DNA of 64,000 nucleotides from Helicostylum pulchrum. Lineage: Eukaryota > Mucoromycota > Mucoromycetes > Mucorales > Mucoraceae. Positions 25,023-35,636 of this stretch are shown here, one piece after another (within the stretch, counting starts at the first letter, position 1; every line of letters begins with the position of its first letter). The notes beneath the pieces are model-generated. The model was given only the letters and a program-made list of their open reading frames with translations, made no database searches and had not been told where the DNA came from. Location of the stretch: positions 95,353 through 159,352 of the forward strand of contig JAIXMO010000063.1 of NCBI GenBank assembly GCA_025677825.1, given 5' to 3'. A program made the translations under genes and the position numbers.

Positions 25023-25082
25023 ATGTGTATCACGAGCTTTTTCTTGCCTTTCTTCCTCCCTTCACCTGTACTGGTTCTATAA
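25023..25082 (+). CDS. hydrophobic upstream ORF of A2 (19 aa)
   Basis: MCITSFFLPFFLPSPVLVL, stop at 25080-25082, four nt before the main ATG at 25087. Composition resembles a signal-peptide core, but it is in a different frame from the main protein. Confidence 0.45.
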   Translation: MCITSFFLPFFLPSPVLVL

Positions 25083-25086
25083 TATA

Positions 25087-25449
25087 ATGTCTACTCCCAA
25101 AATACTTGATCTAAATGAAATGTACAAATATGTATACCTTGAAAAGATTGCTCGACCTGGATTCTGTCTTGATGGTCCTAGACCGACCGTATTTACCAGG
25201 AACGAAACAATGATTTGTGGACTCAAGAATATAGACATGGCCGAAGACTGCTTAGAGTATGAAAGGTCCCACTTTGGAGACTTTGTTAACGGTACGCTTA
25301 TTCTTCCCTGTGAACATTCTGCCGGGTATAGTCGAATTGTTACGAATTTCGTGCCGGAGGTGGAGAGTGGAAGTAATTATAAATCACCTAATTTTAGTAT
25401 TATACTTATTTCAATGATATTTTTATTTGTTTTTTATTTGAAGCGTTAA
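25087..25449 (+). CDS. small four-Cys membrane-anchored family protein A2
   Basis: 120-aa member of an apparently undescribed family with six copies here. The core is PGFC, VFT(K/R)NETM, ICGLKNIDMAEDCLEY, a FVNGTLILPC block, a variable linker, ESGSNY(K/Q)SPNF and a C-terminal hydrophobic segment (about residues 101-118) ending YLKR. Four cysteines and two N-x-T sequons (KNET, NGT) are conserved, which suggests an oxidised, glycosylated ectodomain with a C-terminal anchor. The predicted protein itself has no N-terminal signal; a hydrophobic upstream ORF sits 4 nt before it in another frame. Intact, single exon. Function unknown. The adjacent secreted deaminase is part of the same duplicated cassette. 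Confidence 0.75.
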   Translation: MSTPKILDLNEMYKYVYLEKIARPGFCLDGPRPTVFTRNETMICGLKNIDMAEDCLEYERSHFGDFVNGTLILPCEHSAGYSRIVTNFVPEVESGSNYKSPNFSIILISMIFLFVFYLKR

Positions 25450-25509
25450 AATATCCTAATTCACCTATAATAAATCCCTCTTCTCTTTTTTTTTCGTGTA
25501 AAAAACTCT

Positions 25510-25544
25510 TTTGCTGAGCAGAAATTGAGTATAAATAATTAAAA
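25510..25544 (+). promoter_or_regulatory. shared promoter module, copy A3
   Basis: TTTGCTGAGC, a 10-nt spacer, then GTATAAATAATTAAAA immediately before the ATG at 25545. Nearly identical to copies A2, B1 and B2. Confidence 0.75.
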
Positions 25545-25592
25545 ATGTGTATTACGAGCTCTTTCTTACATTTCTTCTTCTCTTTAACCTAA
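25545..25592 (+). CDS. hydrophobic upstream ORF of A3 (15 aa)
   Basis: MCITSSFLHFFFSLT, terminating 24 nt before the main ATG. It begins like the other copies but ends early, so the close stop-start spacing is lost here. Confidence 0.4.
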   Translation: MCITSSFLHFFFSLT

Positions 25593-25616
25593 TATACCTG
25601 TATACTGATTCTATAA

Positions 25617-25967
25617 ATGCCTCCTTTCCCAACCCTTGATGTAAATGAAGTAATTCGTCTTCAATACAAGGAAAAGATTGTTCAACCTGGGTTCTGTATT
25701 GGTAATGGAGCGACTGTATTTACCAAGAACGAAACAATGATCTGTGGACTCAGATATATAGACCTGGAAGAAGATTGCTTAGAGTACAAATTTATCAGTC
25801 CTGGATACTCTGTTATCGGTGCATTTATTCTTCCCTGTGAACATATCGTAAGCCAATATCTAATTGTTATGGCGCCACCAGAGAGCGGAAGCAATTATCA
25901 ATCACCTAATTTTAATATATTGTTTATTTCAATGATGCTTTTATTTATTTTTTATTTCAAGCGTTAA
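25617..25967 (+). CDS. small four-Cys membrane-anchored family protein A3
   Basis: 116 aa, intact, mirror partner of B1. It keeps PGFCIGNG, VFTKNETM, ICGLRYIDLEEDCLEY, LPC and ESGSNYQSPNF, then a C-terminal hydrophobic segment ending YFKR. Unlike A2, B1 and B2 the second sequon is lost (VIGAFILPC where the others have VNGTLILPC), so only one glycosylation site is predicted. The N-terminal 25 residues (FPTLDVNEVIRLQYKEKI) are hydrophilic. Same promoter module and upstream-ORF design as the other copies. Function unknown. Confidence 0.75.
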   Translation: MPPFPTLDVNEVIRLQYKEKIVQPGFCIGNGATVFTKNETMICGLRYIDLEEDCLEYKFISPGYSVIGAFILPCEHIVSQYLIVMAPPESGSNYQSPNFNILFISMMLLFIFYFKR

Positions 25968-26107
25968 AGGAAAAATATATTCCAATTCAACCTTTTAATA
26001 AAATTTTCTAGGGAGGAAAAATAACCCTCTCACCTTTATTTCTGTCTTTATTTTTGTTTTTCTTTATTTCTGTTTCTCTGTATTTCTGTCTTTATTTTTT
26101 GTTTCCT

Positions 26108-26109
<2 letters not shown>

Positions 26110-26156
<47 letters not shown>
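26110..26156. repeat. 47-nt uninterrupted poly(T) tract
   Basis: Longest homopolymer in the window, inside arm A between A3 and the deaminase. The matching position in arm B has only short A runs, so it expanded after duplication or is an assembly/sequencing length artefact. Confidence 0.85.
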
Positions 26157-26160
<4 letters not shown>

Positions 26161-26381
26161 GGCAAGGTAAATGGATTCATTCACCTGGTGCAAACCCCGA
26201 ACCATTGGTATTACAATTTGAACTTCTCAGAAGAAGAAGAGAAAAAGTGATACTGTTTTAACTGGACCTCAAACACCGTAACACGAATTTTCTGAGGTTC
26301 AAATTACAGAAAAAAAGTTTATTCTCGATCTAAAAAGTCGTTTTTCTCTTTATCTTTTTTCTACTTTTTTCTCAACCAAAA

Positions 26382-27248
26382 ATGAAGTTATTCTCCGCTG
26401 CTATTTTATGTCTTGCATATTTTAATTCTGCATCTGCTACAGATTGTCAAGGACTTGAAAGTACAAAGGCCGTAGATGAATGCTATATGAAAATCGCATT
26501 AGACTATGCTTTAACTCATAATCCAGGGTTTCCTTTTGGCGCATTAATTGTCGATCATACCAGAAATGATATATCTTGTTACGGCGCTAATTCGAACAAA
26601 AAAAACAAGTTATTGCACGGTGAAACTGCTGCCTTCTGGAAGTAAGTAATTACAAAAGAAAGAAAGGGAAAGATACTAATGAGTTATTAGCTGTACCGAA
26701 TTGTATCCTTCACCTACTCAAGACGATATGTTTAATCCTGGTTTAGATTGGTCTCATCAAACCCTTTATACCACAGGAGAGCCAGTAAGTTTTTTTAAAA
26801 AAAAATACAGAGTATACATGTACTAACATGTATGTAGTGTCCCATGTGTGCTTCTCAAAGTATTTATCGAGGTGTACATCGAGTTGTTTGGGGTACATCG
26901 ATTCCAGATATTAATAAAAGTGGACGCCAACAATTGATGATTAGCATGTAAGTGTGTCTATTTGATTTACTTTTGTAAAAAAAAATATTTATTCTTTTTG
27001 AAAAAAAAAGGCACGATGTAGTAGCTTCTGCTAAGATTGGTGCCAACCTTCCCAACACTGAAGTGCCTATTTTAGAAGGAGGTGTACTGAAAGATGAATG
27101 TGATCATGCATTCTGGTGTGCATTTTCCGTATTTCGCGATGAAGAATATTATGCGGCTATGAAAAAGGATGGTCTTGAAGCCTATATTACAGATCGTAAT
27201 ACTCGATTCCCGTGCAAAGAAGGACCAGAAGGTCATGAGGAACTCTAA
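26382..27248 (+). CDS. secreted zinc-dependent deaminase (guanine/cytidine deaminase fold)
   Basis: 233-aa member of the CMP/dCMP-type zinc deaminase superfamily, closest in layout to guanine and tRNA-adenosine deaminase-like enzymes. Exons are 26382-26641, 26691-26784, 26838-26947 and 27011-27248. The zinc/proton-shuttle motif H79-G-E81 and the P118-C119-P-M-C122 motif are both present, as are FPFGALIVD and LYTTGEPCPMCA. Unusually, it starts with a clear signal peptide (MKLFSAAILCLAYFNSASA), so it should be secreted; family members are normally cytosolic or nuclear. Its promoter and first exon belong to arm A, and a wrecked copy lies in arm B, so it is the fourth member of the duplicated cassette. 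The substrate could be an extracellular purine or cytosine compound; this is inference. Confidence 0.85.
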
Positions 27249-27747
27249 AAAAAATTGTGTTGTTTATGGTGAACAGCTACTCCATATAAAATCACGCTGT
27301 ATATATAAAAAATCCCCCGTGGCTTACAGCTACTGCCACATTTGTAAAAAACGCTGTATATATAAAACCAATAAAACTCTTTTTTTTTTCAATTAAAACT
27401 GTTATCTTGAAATGTCATTTTTATTAATCCATGTGATGTTTTTAAAACCGTAATCAAGTGTGAGAATATAGAGGGTATTTTCAAGATAGTAGTAATAATA
27501 ATTACCTATATTGTGTAACGTATGTTTATCTGTGATATTCTCCCCCGCCCATTGTCTATCATGCATAAATTGGTTTATCGCTGTTATTATCAACACAATG
27601 AAAAAATACCCCGTTTTACGGATAAGATGTTTTTATCTTTTTTTATCCAGATAACAACTTTTTTTTTTTTCCCATAACTATTTTAACTATAAAAAGGGGA
27701 TCAAGTTATTAAATCCCAAAAAACAATTATACAAAAAAAAAAAAAGT
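27249..27747. other. non-coding interval with a repeated CGCTGTATATATAAAA element
   Basis: No gene. The 16-nt word CGCTGTATATATAAAA occurs twice, near 27294 and 27352, downstream of the deaminase. A TATA-like region precedes the oxygenase start. Confidence 0.5.
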
Positions 27748-28834
27748 ATGTCTACTATTACTTGTGCTGCTGCAGCGTCTGCTAGTATTGCTAGTACTCA
27801 ACGAGACTTTATCCGTGTTGATTTATCCAACTATGAAACTCGACAAGAAGAAATTATCAAGACCATAATGGAAGCTTCCACCGGCCAAGGTTTCTTTTAC
27901 GGTAAAAACAAAATTCTTTTTTTTTTTCTTTTAAAAAAAATAATATTAACTGATTTCTCTCTCCAAAAAAGTTGTTAATCATGGTATTGAAATCCAAGAC
28001 ATCCGTAGTATGTTTGAATCTAGCCGTGACTTCTTTGCACTCGACGACGCTATCAAAAGCAAGTACCCAATTGACGTGACCCGAAACGCAGGCTGGGAGA
28101 AGCTCTCGCAAATCCGCCCTTCAACCGGTGTGGCCGATCTCAAAGAGTCTATGCAACTTGGGTTCCACAACCACGAAGACCTCTGGCCCACGCTTACTGA
28201 CGCTCCCACGTTCCGCCCCACCGCCGAGAACTTCATGCACCAATGCAACGACGTCTCCACCAAGCTTCTTACCTGCTTAGCCCTTGGCCTCGGCTTCCCC
28301 TCTGACTTTTTCACCAAATGCCACGACGTAACACAACCCGACTGCCTCAACACGTTGCGATGCCTTCACTACCACGATATCACGGGCAAAGTTTTCCCGC
28401 CCGAGTACTGGCGCGCAGGAGCGCACACTGATTTCGACACGCTGACGCTGCTGTTCCAGCGCCGCCCAGGCGAGAGCGGCCTTGAGGTGTGCCCCGGTCG
28501 TGAAGCGTCTACAGAGTTTGGTCACGGCGATGCGTGGACAGCAGTGTCTCCAGAGGAAGGAGACATTGTGTGTAATATTGGAGATATGATTATGCGGTGG
28601 TCCGACGATGCGTTAAAGAGTAATTTTCATCGTGTTCGGGCTCCGGGTGTGGGCGAGTATCAAGGACCTCGCTACTCAATTGCTTATTTCAACCAGGCGA
28701 ATAAGTCGGCAGTCATTCAAGGTCGCACGCGGTACCCTGAACCGATTACTGCAGGGGAGTTTATAAAGTTGGCCATGGAAAGAAACTACCGTGCACTTCA
28801 GGAGTTGAAGGGTGATCAGCCTACAGCTGCTTAA
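27748..28834 (+). CDS. 2-oxoglutarate/Fe(II) oxygenase, isopenicillin-N-synthase-like
   Basis: 338-aa non-haem iron dioxygenase. Exon 1 is 27748-27901 and exon 2 is 27972-28834. The N-terminal DIOX_N-type region is recognisable (FIRVDLSNYETRQEEI, GFFYVVNHGI). The iron ligands are H203-x-D205 (AGAHTDFDTLTLL) and H271 (SNFHRV), and the 2-oxoglutarate-binding R285-x-S is in RYSIAYFN. Substrate unknown; homologous fungal enzymes oxidise small molecules, including gibberellin-like and xanthine-like compounds. Exon 2 is strikingly GC-rich (many GCC, CCC and CTC codons, at a guess about 55 percent GC over 28000-28550) against a very AT-rich background, which suggests horizontal acquisition or strong codon selection. 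It sits between the two inverted arms beside the deaminase. Confidence 0.92.
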
Positions 28835-29589
28835 TATTTTCCTTTTCTCTCTGCAGAGAATAAGGAGTTACTGTATTATAACATGGCTTATTCTTCTTCC
28901 TTTCCCCCGTATTTCACTTTTTGCAGAGAGAAATTTATTTTTGCGGTGCAGCCAAATCCGCGTAAAAAACCTGTGTAAATAAATAATTCTTTTTATAAAT
29001 AAGTTGGCAATGAGTGCACGGTCTATATTAGAAGTAATTAAAAAAAAGTCTTTGATAATCACATTCTTGACGTATGTATAAAACCCACATAAACGTGTTT
29101 TGACGTGTCACATTTATTTTTAAATCAAGTACTACCACTAATTATGATTCATATCACTTTTGTAAGCTTCAACAACTTTTTAAATAATACCTGCCACTGT
29201 ATAAATACACATATTTGCTGAAATTAAATCAAAGTGTGAACCAGTTTCTATATTTATACAGTAGTTTTTCGTCCTGCTCAATTTGGATGAATTATACTGT
29301 AACGCAGAATCCATATAGTTCCTTTTTTTTTATAAATTATATGCATAATATACCAGCATCAAAAAAATAAAGGATTTTGAAACATGTATTTGCAAAGAGA
29401 AACTGGTGCTTATGAATTCTGTCAGTTCTTCTTTCTCTCTGCATGATTTTTTTAAACAAAAGTCGAAACGAACGCTTCTTGTGACGTCATGACAAGTTGT
29501 TACTCCCAAGTTTTTTTTTTTGTTCTTTTTTTTTTCTTTCTCTTGCCATTAAACCAACCCGTTTATTTTTTTATATAAACAAACAAAAA
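28835..29589. other. non-coding interval with GCAGAGAGAAA-type motifs
   Basis: No gene. A short word recurs in both orientations: TTCTCTCTGCAGAGAA at 28845-28860 (containing the palindrome TCTCTGCAGAGA), TTTTGCAGAGAGAAAT near 28919, TTTGCAAAGAGAAA near 29388 and TTTCTCTCTGCA near 29431. Possible regulatory sites for the flanking oxygenase or SWC4 gene. Confidence 0.45.
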
Positions 29590-31396
29590 ATGAGTGGATC
29601 TGATATTCGCGACATTTTACAGATTGGTTCTCCTAGTGAATCAAGTCCAAAGAGATCGAAACCATCGGTTGAAAAAAGACCAGGTAAATTTTTTTTTTCA
29701 ACCAAACTAAAGAAGAGTATTGATTATTTTGTAAATAGATGGTATTAGTAGAGAGTTGTATAGTTTAATTGGTGGAGCACCACCAGTTGCGTTTGTTAAA
29801 CCTACGTTTAAAGCTAAATTCAAAACGAAAAAGAAGGCTACACCGTGGGTTCTTACACCCTTTTTGAATCCTGCTCGAACCGATGGATTAGTTTTACAAC
29901 ATTGGCTTAAAGCTGAAGAAGCCGAGGACCAAGGTAATATACACACACATATAGGATAAAACAATTTGTACTGATGTAGGGTGTTTTTTTGATAGAGTAT
30001 CCGTTTGCCAAATTTAATAAAGTAATTGATATCATTGAATATACCGAAGACGATTATGAAAAATATTTAACAGGTAAATAAAAATTCACAAAGGTAAAAA
30101 AAAGAAATATGCGGAAGAAGAGGGATTAAAAAGAAAGATACTAAGCATGAAAATAGACACAGACTGGAGTAAAGAAGAAACGGATTACTTGTTTGAACTG
30201 TGTCGACAATACGATCTAAGATTTCCAGTAATTGAAGACAGATATGCATTTGAAAACAAGACGAGAACGATGGAAGATTTAAAGGATAGATATTACTCAG
30301 TGTACCGAAAGTTAATCATACAAGGCAGAGGACCTATTTCAAACGACTATATACCTGACAGACAAGCCTTGGCGCAACAGTACGGTTATGACAAGAATAA
30401 AGAAGTCGAAAGAAAGAACGCATTAATCATGTTGATGAATCGTACAAAGGAACAAGTCGAAGAAGAAGAAGCGTTATTTGTTGAAGCTAAGCGTATCGAA
30501 TTAAACGAATCGAGATTGGCAAGAGAAAGAGAAAGTTTATTGAATTCACTTCAATTGGAGCAAATTCAACAAATTCCTTCTACACCTAGTACACCACTTC
30601 ACGGTAATTCACCTACAAGTGCTGGTGGAGTTTTATCTTCTCCCGGAGGTATCGGAATAACGGGTGGTACAGCAGGAGGAACTCATTCTTCTGAATTAAA
30701 GGTAAAAAAAAAAAAAAATATCACGCTTTTCTTTGTCGAATGATTTTTTTATTAAAACATAATAATTATGCAGAAAAAGAAAAAGTCAATACATGATGAT
30801 AAAAAGGGACGTAAGCTATCTAGTGCTTCAAGTAGTATGTTGGAAGGTAAGCCAAAAAAAAAAATTAATTTAATCTTGAGTAACTATAACGTTTTAACGT
30901 TTTATTTAATCAAGTAGAAAGCCATGAACATAAAAAAGAGAAGCTTACACCAGGAGTTTATATTCGAAGTCAGAAACTGCCAATTGTTAAACCTACTATG
31001 CAAGCCAAAGTACTTAAAGTATTGGAGGAAATGGGAATTGGTAAGAGAGAAAGATAAATACAATTAAAAAAAAAATCAAATTACTAAGTTTATATTGATT
31101 TTAGGTCCTAGACCCATTATGCCAACAAATCACGTCTGCCAAAAGTTTGAATTTTTACAAAATTCGATTCTAAACATGTTTGAACTCAAGAAAATTGTTG
31201 ATAAAACAGAAGCTGAACACAAGGTTAAAATACAAAAAGGGCGAGATGGCACACCCACTGGAAGGGTAAATTTTTTTTTTTTTGCCTTTACTGTTTATTT
31301 TAAAAATGCTTACTGAAATACCTTTCTTTTTAATAGAAACGATCTTCTAGTAATGCCGGTTCAACTAATGGAAATAGAGAGAAACGAAGGAAGTAA
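29590..31396 (+). CDS. SWC4: SWC4/DMAP1, subunit of NuA4 and SWR1 chromatin complexes
   Basis: 442-aa homolog of yeast Swc4/Eaf2 and human DMAP1, shared by the NuA4 acetyltransferase and the SWR1 H2A.Z-exchange complex. Eight exons: 29590-29683, 29739-29933, 29996-30073, 30157-30701, 30774-30846, 30918-31040, 31105-31265 and 31337-31396. N-terminal DIRDILQI. A conserved linker PWVLTPFLNPARTDGLVLQHW follows, then EYPFAKFNKVID and the SANT/Myb domain at about residues 123-175 (DTDWSKEETDYLFELCRQYDLRF, DRYYSVYRKL). A Glu-rich helix, a Ser/Gly/Pro-rich insert and a C-terminal DMAP1 block (KLPIVKPTMQAKV, GPRPIMPTNHVCQKF) come after. Exon junctions all keep frame. Confidence 0.95.
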
Positions 31397-31549
31397 GAGA
31401 GAGAGAGACTACTTTATCTTTTTGTACCACCCAAAACAAATTTCGTACTTTATAAAAAAAAAAATCTATAATTTTTTTTTTACTTTTTCTTCTTCTTTAA
31501 TTTTTTTTTCTCTTTTTTTTTTGTTTTTTTTTTACTACTACTTGTACGT

Positions 31550-33103
31550 ATGTCCTTGAAAGAATTACCTTTTCCAAAGGCTTTAAATATAATAAGGCCT
31601 TCTTCACCTTTAATGCAACAGCAACAAGATTCTTCACAGTCTTCTTCAACAGCTTCTTCTTCATCAATTTCAACATTTTCATCGTTTTCCAATAATAATA
31701 ACAGTGGTGGTCGAGTACCACCCACCATCATCAATCCTTCTAATTTTGCTTACTTTCAAAATAATTGGGCTTCGTTAAAATCAGCCAATGTTGTTGGTGT
31801 AAATCCTCATCGCTTTTTACAAAGACCAAGAAGTAATTCCAGTTTATCAAAATCAACCTTTTTCTCTACTTTATCTATTTCTTCTCATGGTGGTAGTGAA
31901 GAAGATGATGACGATGAAGATGAATATGATCTTGACAGTATTGATGGTTTAACTGATCAAGACGATAATGATGATAGTATAGATGACTCTGATGGAGATG
32001 ACTCTGATGGAGATGAATACGATGATATTGATGTCGATGATAATATAGGAATACCTACAAAAATTGTCGCTAAAATTAAACATGGAACTATTATGAATGG
32101 TAAAGGAGAATTTGTTAATAAAGGAAGTGCAGAAGATCAAAATTCTTGGCTAGACGAAGCAAGGGCAAATCGTAAAGTAAGAAAAAAAAACGAATACTAC
32201 TACCAACTACTATTACTATTACTTATGTAAACACAAATTAGATTGCCGATCTCGAGATAGAAAAAGCATCTTTGTTAGTATTAAACACAACTCTGGAAGC
32301 CAAGCTGCGACAACAAACATCACAGATTGCCGAGCTGCAGAAACGATTACAAATGTAAATAGATTATTTATTAATAAATATCATGTATGTGTATGTACTT
32401 AACATAATAATTGTTATATAGGAATGAAGGACCCCTGACACCCGTATCAGACAAACACGTGGATGAGGTTAATATTATTTTTATTTATTATGTATCTACT
32501 TACTAACAACTATTCATTGTTCTCTTCGTGTAGTCTTTACTATTTGATGATGATGAAACTACAATTGTATCCTCTGCAGAAGACGATGAAGACGATGAAG
32601 ATATCGAAACTGATCAAGTATTTCAACGTATAAAATCAATGCTGGAAGGTTTAATCTTACAAGCTGAAGTTGCATTACTTCAAAAATCAAAGCAATCTGG
32701 AAAAGTATTGCAGCAAGATCAATACTTTTTCAACAGAGAAGAAGAAAAAAAGAGAAATGTCGAAGGTGTGTGTGTGTGTTTTTTTGAGCGAATAAATATA
32801 TTTATATACTAACATAACTTACACGTAGATACATTACATAAATTAACAGTGAGAACTTCATCTCCAATAACATCACCTTCATCCACAAGTACAAGAAAAC
32901 CTCCAACAAGAAGAGTATCAGATACATCTAAACCATCCAGTGCAAAAATGTCGAGAAATCTATCCCGTAAATCATCGCCTCCAGTTATGGTGTCTACTTC
33001 TCCACGACCTTTTAGTCCTCCACCCACACAACGATCTGCTTCTCCACGATATTCATCACTATTACGAAAGGCTCAAGATCTCGACAAACCAAAGTGGGTT
33101 TAA
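31550..33103 (+). CDS. acidic coiled-coil protein of unknown function
   Basis: 430 aa, not recognised. Exons are 31550-32176, 32242-32354, 32422-32467, 32534-32765 and 32829-33103. The N-terminus LKELPFPKALNIIRP is followed by Gln and Ser runs, a very acidic Asp-rich tract (about residues 105-168) and a conserved-looking block IVAKIKHGTIMNGKGEFVNKG with a following W. Then comes a short coiled coil (IADLEIEKASLLVLNTTLEAKL, IAELQKRLQ), a helical stretch (VFQRIKSMLEGLILQAEVALLQ) and a Ser/Pro/Arg-rich disordered tail. Intron 3 has a weak donor (GTTAAT). Starts 153 bp after SWC4. Probably a cytoskeletal or polarity scaffold, but that is guesswork from composition. Confidence 0.7.
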
Positions 33104-35636
33104 ATTATTATCCCCAACCCCCCTTCTCCTCTATGAATTATGATTTGATACCTTTTTTACTGTTTTTATTATTTTCCCTTTTTTATACACACAAGCTATG
33201 TCAAAAAAAAACCCTTCCATCCTAGTATACCCCCACTCTTCTTCCTCCCTCCACACACACAAACAAAAATTTTCTATAAAAGAAAAATATTTTATATGGC
33301 TCTCACTTTCGTTTCATTCTTTCTTTCATTTTTTTTTTACGCATATTTTCATTTTTAAACAAAAAATACATAATAGATTACCACCTAAACACCCTCTACC
33401 CCCTTCTCTTGTTCCATATTATGTATATTTTTCCTCCCCCCCCCCCCCACACACACAACAACAACAAAAGCTTACTTTTTCAGTATTAGATAAGCTAATA
33501 AAACGACGCAAATCCCCTTTTTCTCTTCTTCCTAAAGAATGATTCCAATGATAAAAAATGTTTAAGAAATGACAGGAACGTCTTTTTTTGTCTCGGAGTA
33601 AAAAGTTGTATTGGCATTTTAGGTTAAAATGATGGATGATATTTAAATAAGTCAAGACACATGTGACCTTCGTGGGTAGTGTTTTTCAATACAACTCCTG
33701 ATTTTCCGTAGCCTGATTCTTTTAAAAGGTGGGGTATTACGTCTTTTTTTTTTCTGATAGATTTTGTCGCGCCATAAAATATTAGGTTTTTTTGATGCTT
33801 CCGTTTCCATTATTACATCACTTTCATACTACTTTTTTTTTAAAAAAAAAAAGTTCTGTCAGTGTAACAAAAAAGGGAAAAAAGATCTTCTTGCATTATC
33901 AAAACAACTAAAAAAAACGTAGCCTCAAAAAGAGTCATCTGGTAATAAAGATCACTTTTTTTTTCGCACTCAATTAATTTAGTGAAAAGCGGAACAAGGA
34001 CAACTTATCCGGTTTTTTTTTTTTTTTCAATACAAACTATCTAACTTGTCATACAATTTCTCCAAATTGATAGTAACATTAAAAAAAAAGCATATTTAAC
34101 TTTTAGGTTAGAGCAAAAAAGTAACAAAAAAAACACGCTGTAATAATCACGCAGACATATCTTTTGAATGTTATTGAATTACCTTTTTTTATAAATCAAA
34201 AAAAGAGGAAAAAACTTTATTTTTACTCTGACTTCCAACTTTATGTTTGGTATAACCATAAACAAAATCACGAATTTCTAAATGTCAGGTGAGGGTGCGT
34301 ACACACACCCGTTAAACTTTTTTCCTTTACAAACTGCATACCCGCAAACACATTTATGCTGTGGGAGTTTTTTTTTTTGGAGCACTGCGAAAAAAAAACA
34401 GGTCGGCTTTGATAATTTCACAAAGGAAAGGCTATCTAATTCTTATACTACATCAATCTTTGTACAACAATACTGCAAAAAAGATCTTCCTTGCTACTTT
34501 TGATGTACTTTTTTTTTTTATCAGCGAAAAAGCCGTAATCTCTGTAGCTTTATAAATCGGTTTCTTTTTTCTAATAGTCGATTTAATACGAATGATCAGA
34601 TTTGATAGCTACCAAGAAAAATGAGACGCCGTTTAACCCTTCTTATCTTGATATAGCACTGTACGCATGAGTTACACTTGTCAAACTTATTCGGCAACGG
34701 TTATGTTGTACATTCTTATACGCAGATAAAAAAAAACAAATGTTAACTGCCATGAAAAGTTAACTGCTACTTTTTCTGCATCCAGATGATTCTCCTTTTT
34801 CGTTATTATTACTACAGCAGCGGCCACATTTTAGGATAGGCTCTATTTAACAGTGTATTACCTACTTGACAATGTCGTTCATAAAAAAAAAAAACGATAG
34901 TAATCAAAATGATAGAAAATAAGTCTTTAGAAATCAGCTAGGAAAAAAGCAACTAAATACAGATAGTTTGCCAAGTGTCGAAAGATTGAAAAAGGGGATA
35001 CATTATAAACCAAACATAGTGAACACAATGGTACTTTTTAGCCCTGTAAATTATAGCAAGTAGTTTTAAAATGTATCTTTATGTGGTATTCTAATAAATA
35101 GCTCTGCATTTTATGAATTGACAGCAATAAAATGTCTAGTAAAATTTAAAATTATTCAAAGGTTTCAGCTCTTGCAGAAAAAAAAAATACAAGGTAACTT
35201 CAGTGAGTTCAAGAACTGCTTAAACTGTAATCATACATCATTGTCTGTCCATAATTCTCTTTAAAACGCGTGTCTGTAAGTGAATACTTGGGTATTACCT
35301 CTAAAAATGGTCTGCTCTTCGCCACCTAGATTACAACGTTCGTTCAATTGGGGCATTCGCTTTGTACTTCTTTTCCCGTTATCGTCATGAAAACTTCTTA
35401 AAGAGCACACATTAGCAATTCCGAACTACTTTGTTTGCGTGTGTGTGTATATTGTACCCCTTCGGAAAGGATACACTTGTAAAATAAAATGATAAATAAT
35501 TATAGCTTTTTTTAGGACCTGTTTTTTGATATATGTATTTTTTTAACTGTTGATAAAAAAAAGTTGTTGATAAAAAGTCATCAGCTCGTTTCTTTTCTCT
35601 TTTTTCTTTCTTCAGCTGCTCTCTTTCCGCTATAAA
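33104..35636. other. 2.5-kb gene-free interval
   Basis: Nothing I can support as a gene on either strand. Frequent poly-T/A tracts, a C tract at 33437-33449 followed by (CA)n, and no recognisable repeat copy of other parts of the window. Confidence 0.5.

Larger units (their letters stand above)
24162..26530. repeat. inverted-duplication arm A
   Basis: This segment matches the reverse complement of about 36448-38627 almost end to end. The shared order, outside to inside, is a MITE-derived edge, three paralogous small genes, a stretch around 26160-26300 (GGTGCAAACCCC, then ACCATTGGTA) and the promoter and first exon of the secreted deaminase gene. Similarity by eye is roughly 80-90 percent with indels, so the duplication is not recent. 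The two arms are separated by about 10 kb. Confidence 0.85.

Noticed and set aside
31550..33103. Naming the acidic coiled-coil gene from composition
   Set aside because: Ser, Asp and Gln runs and short coiled coils are not diagnostic, so I left the function open.
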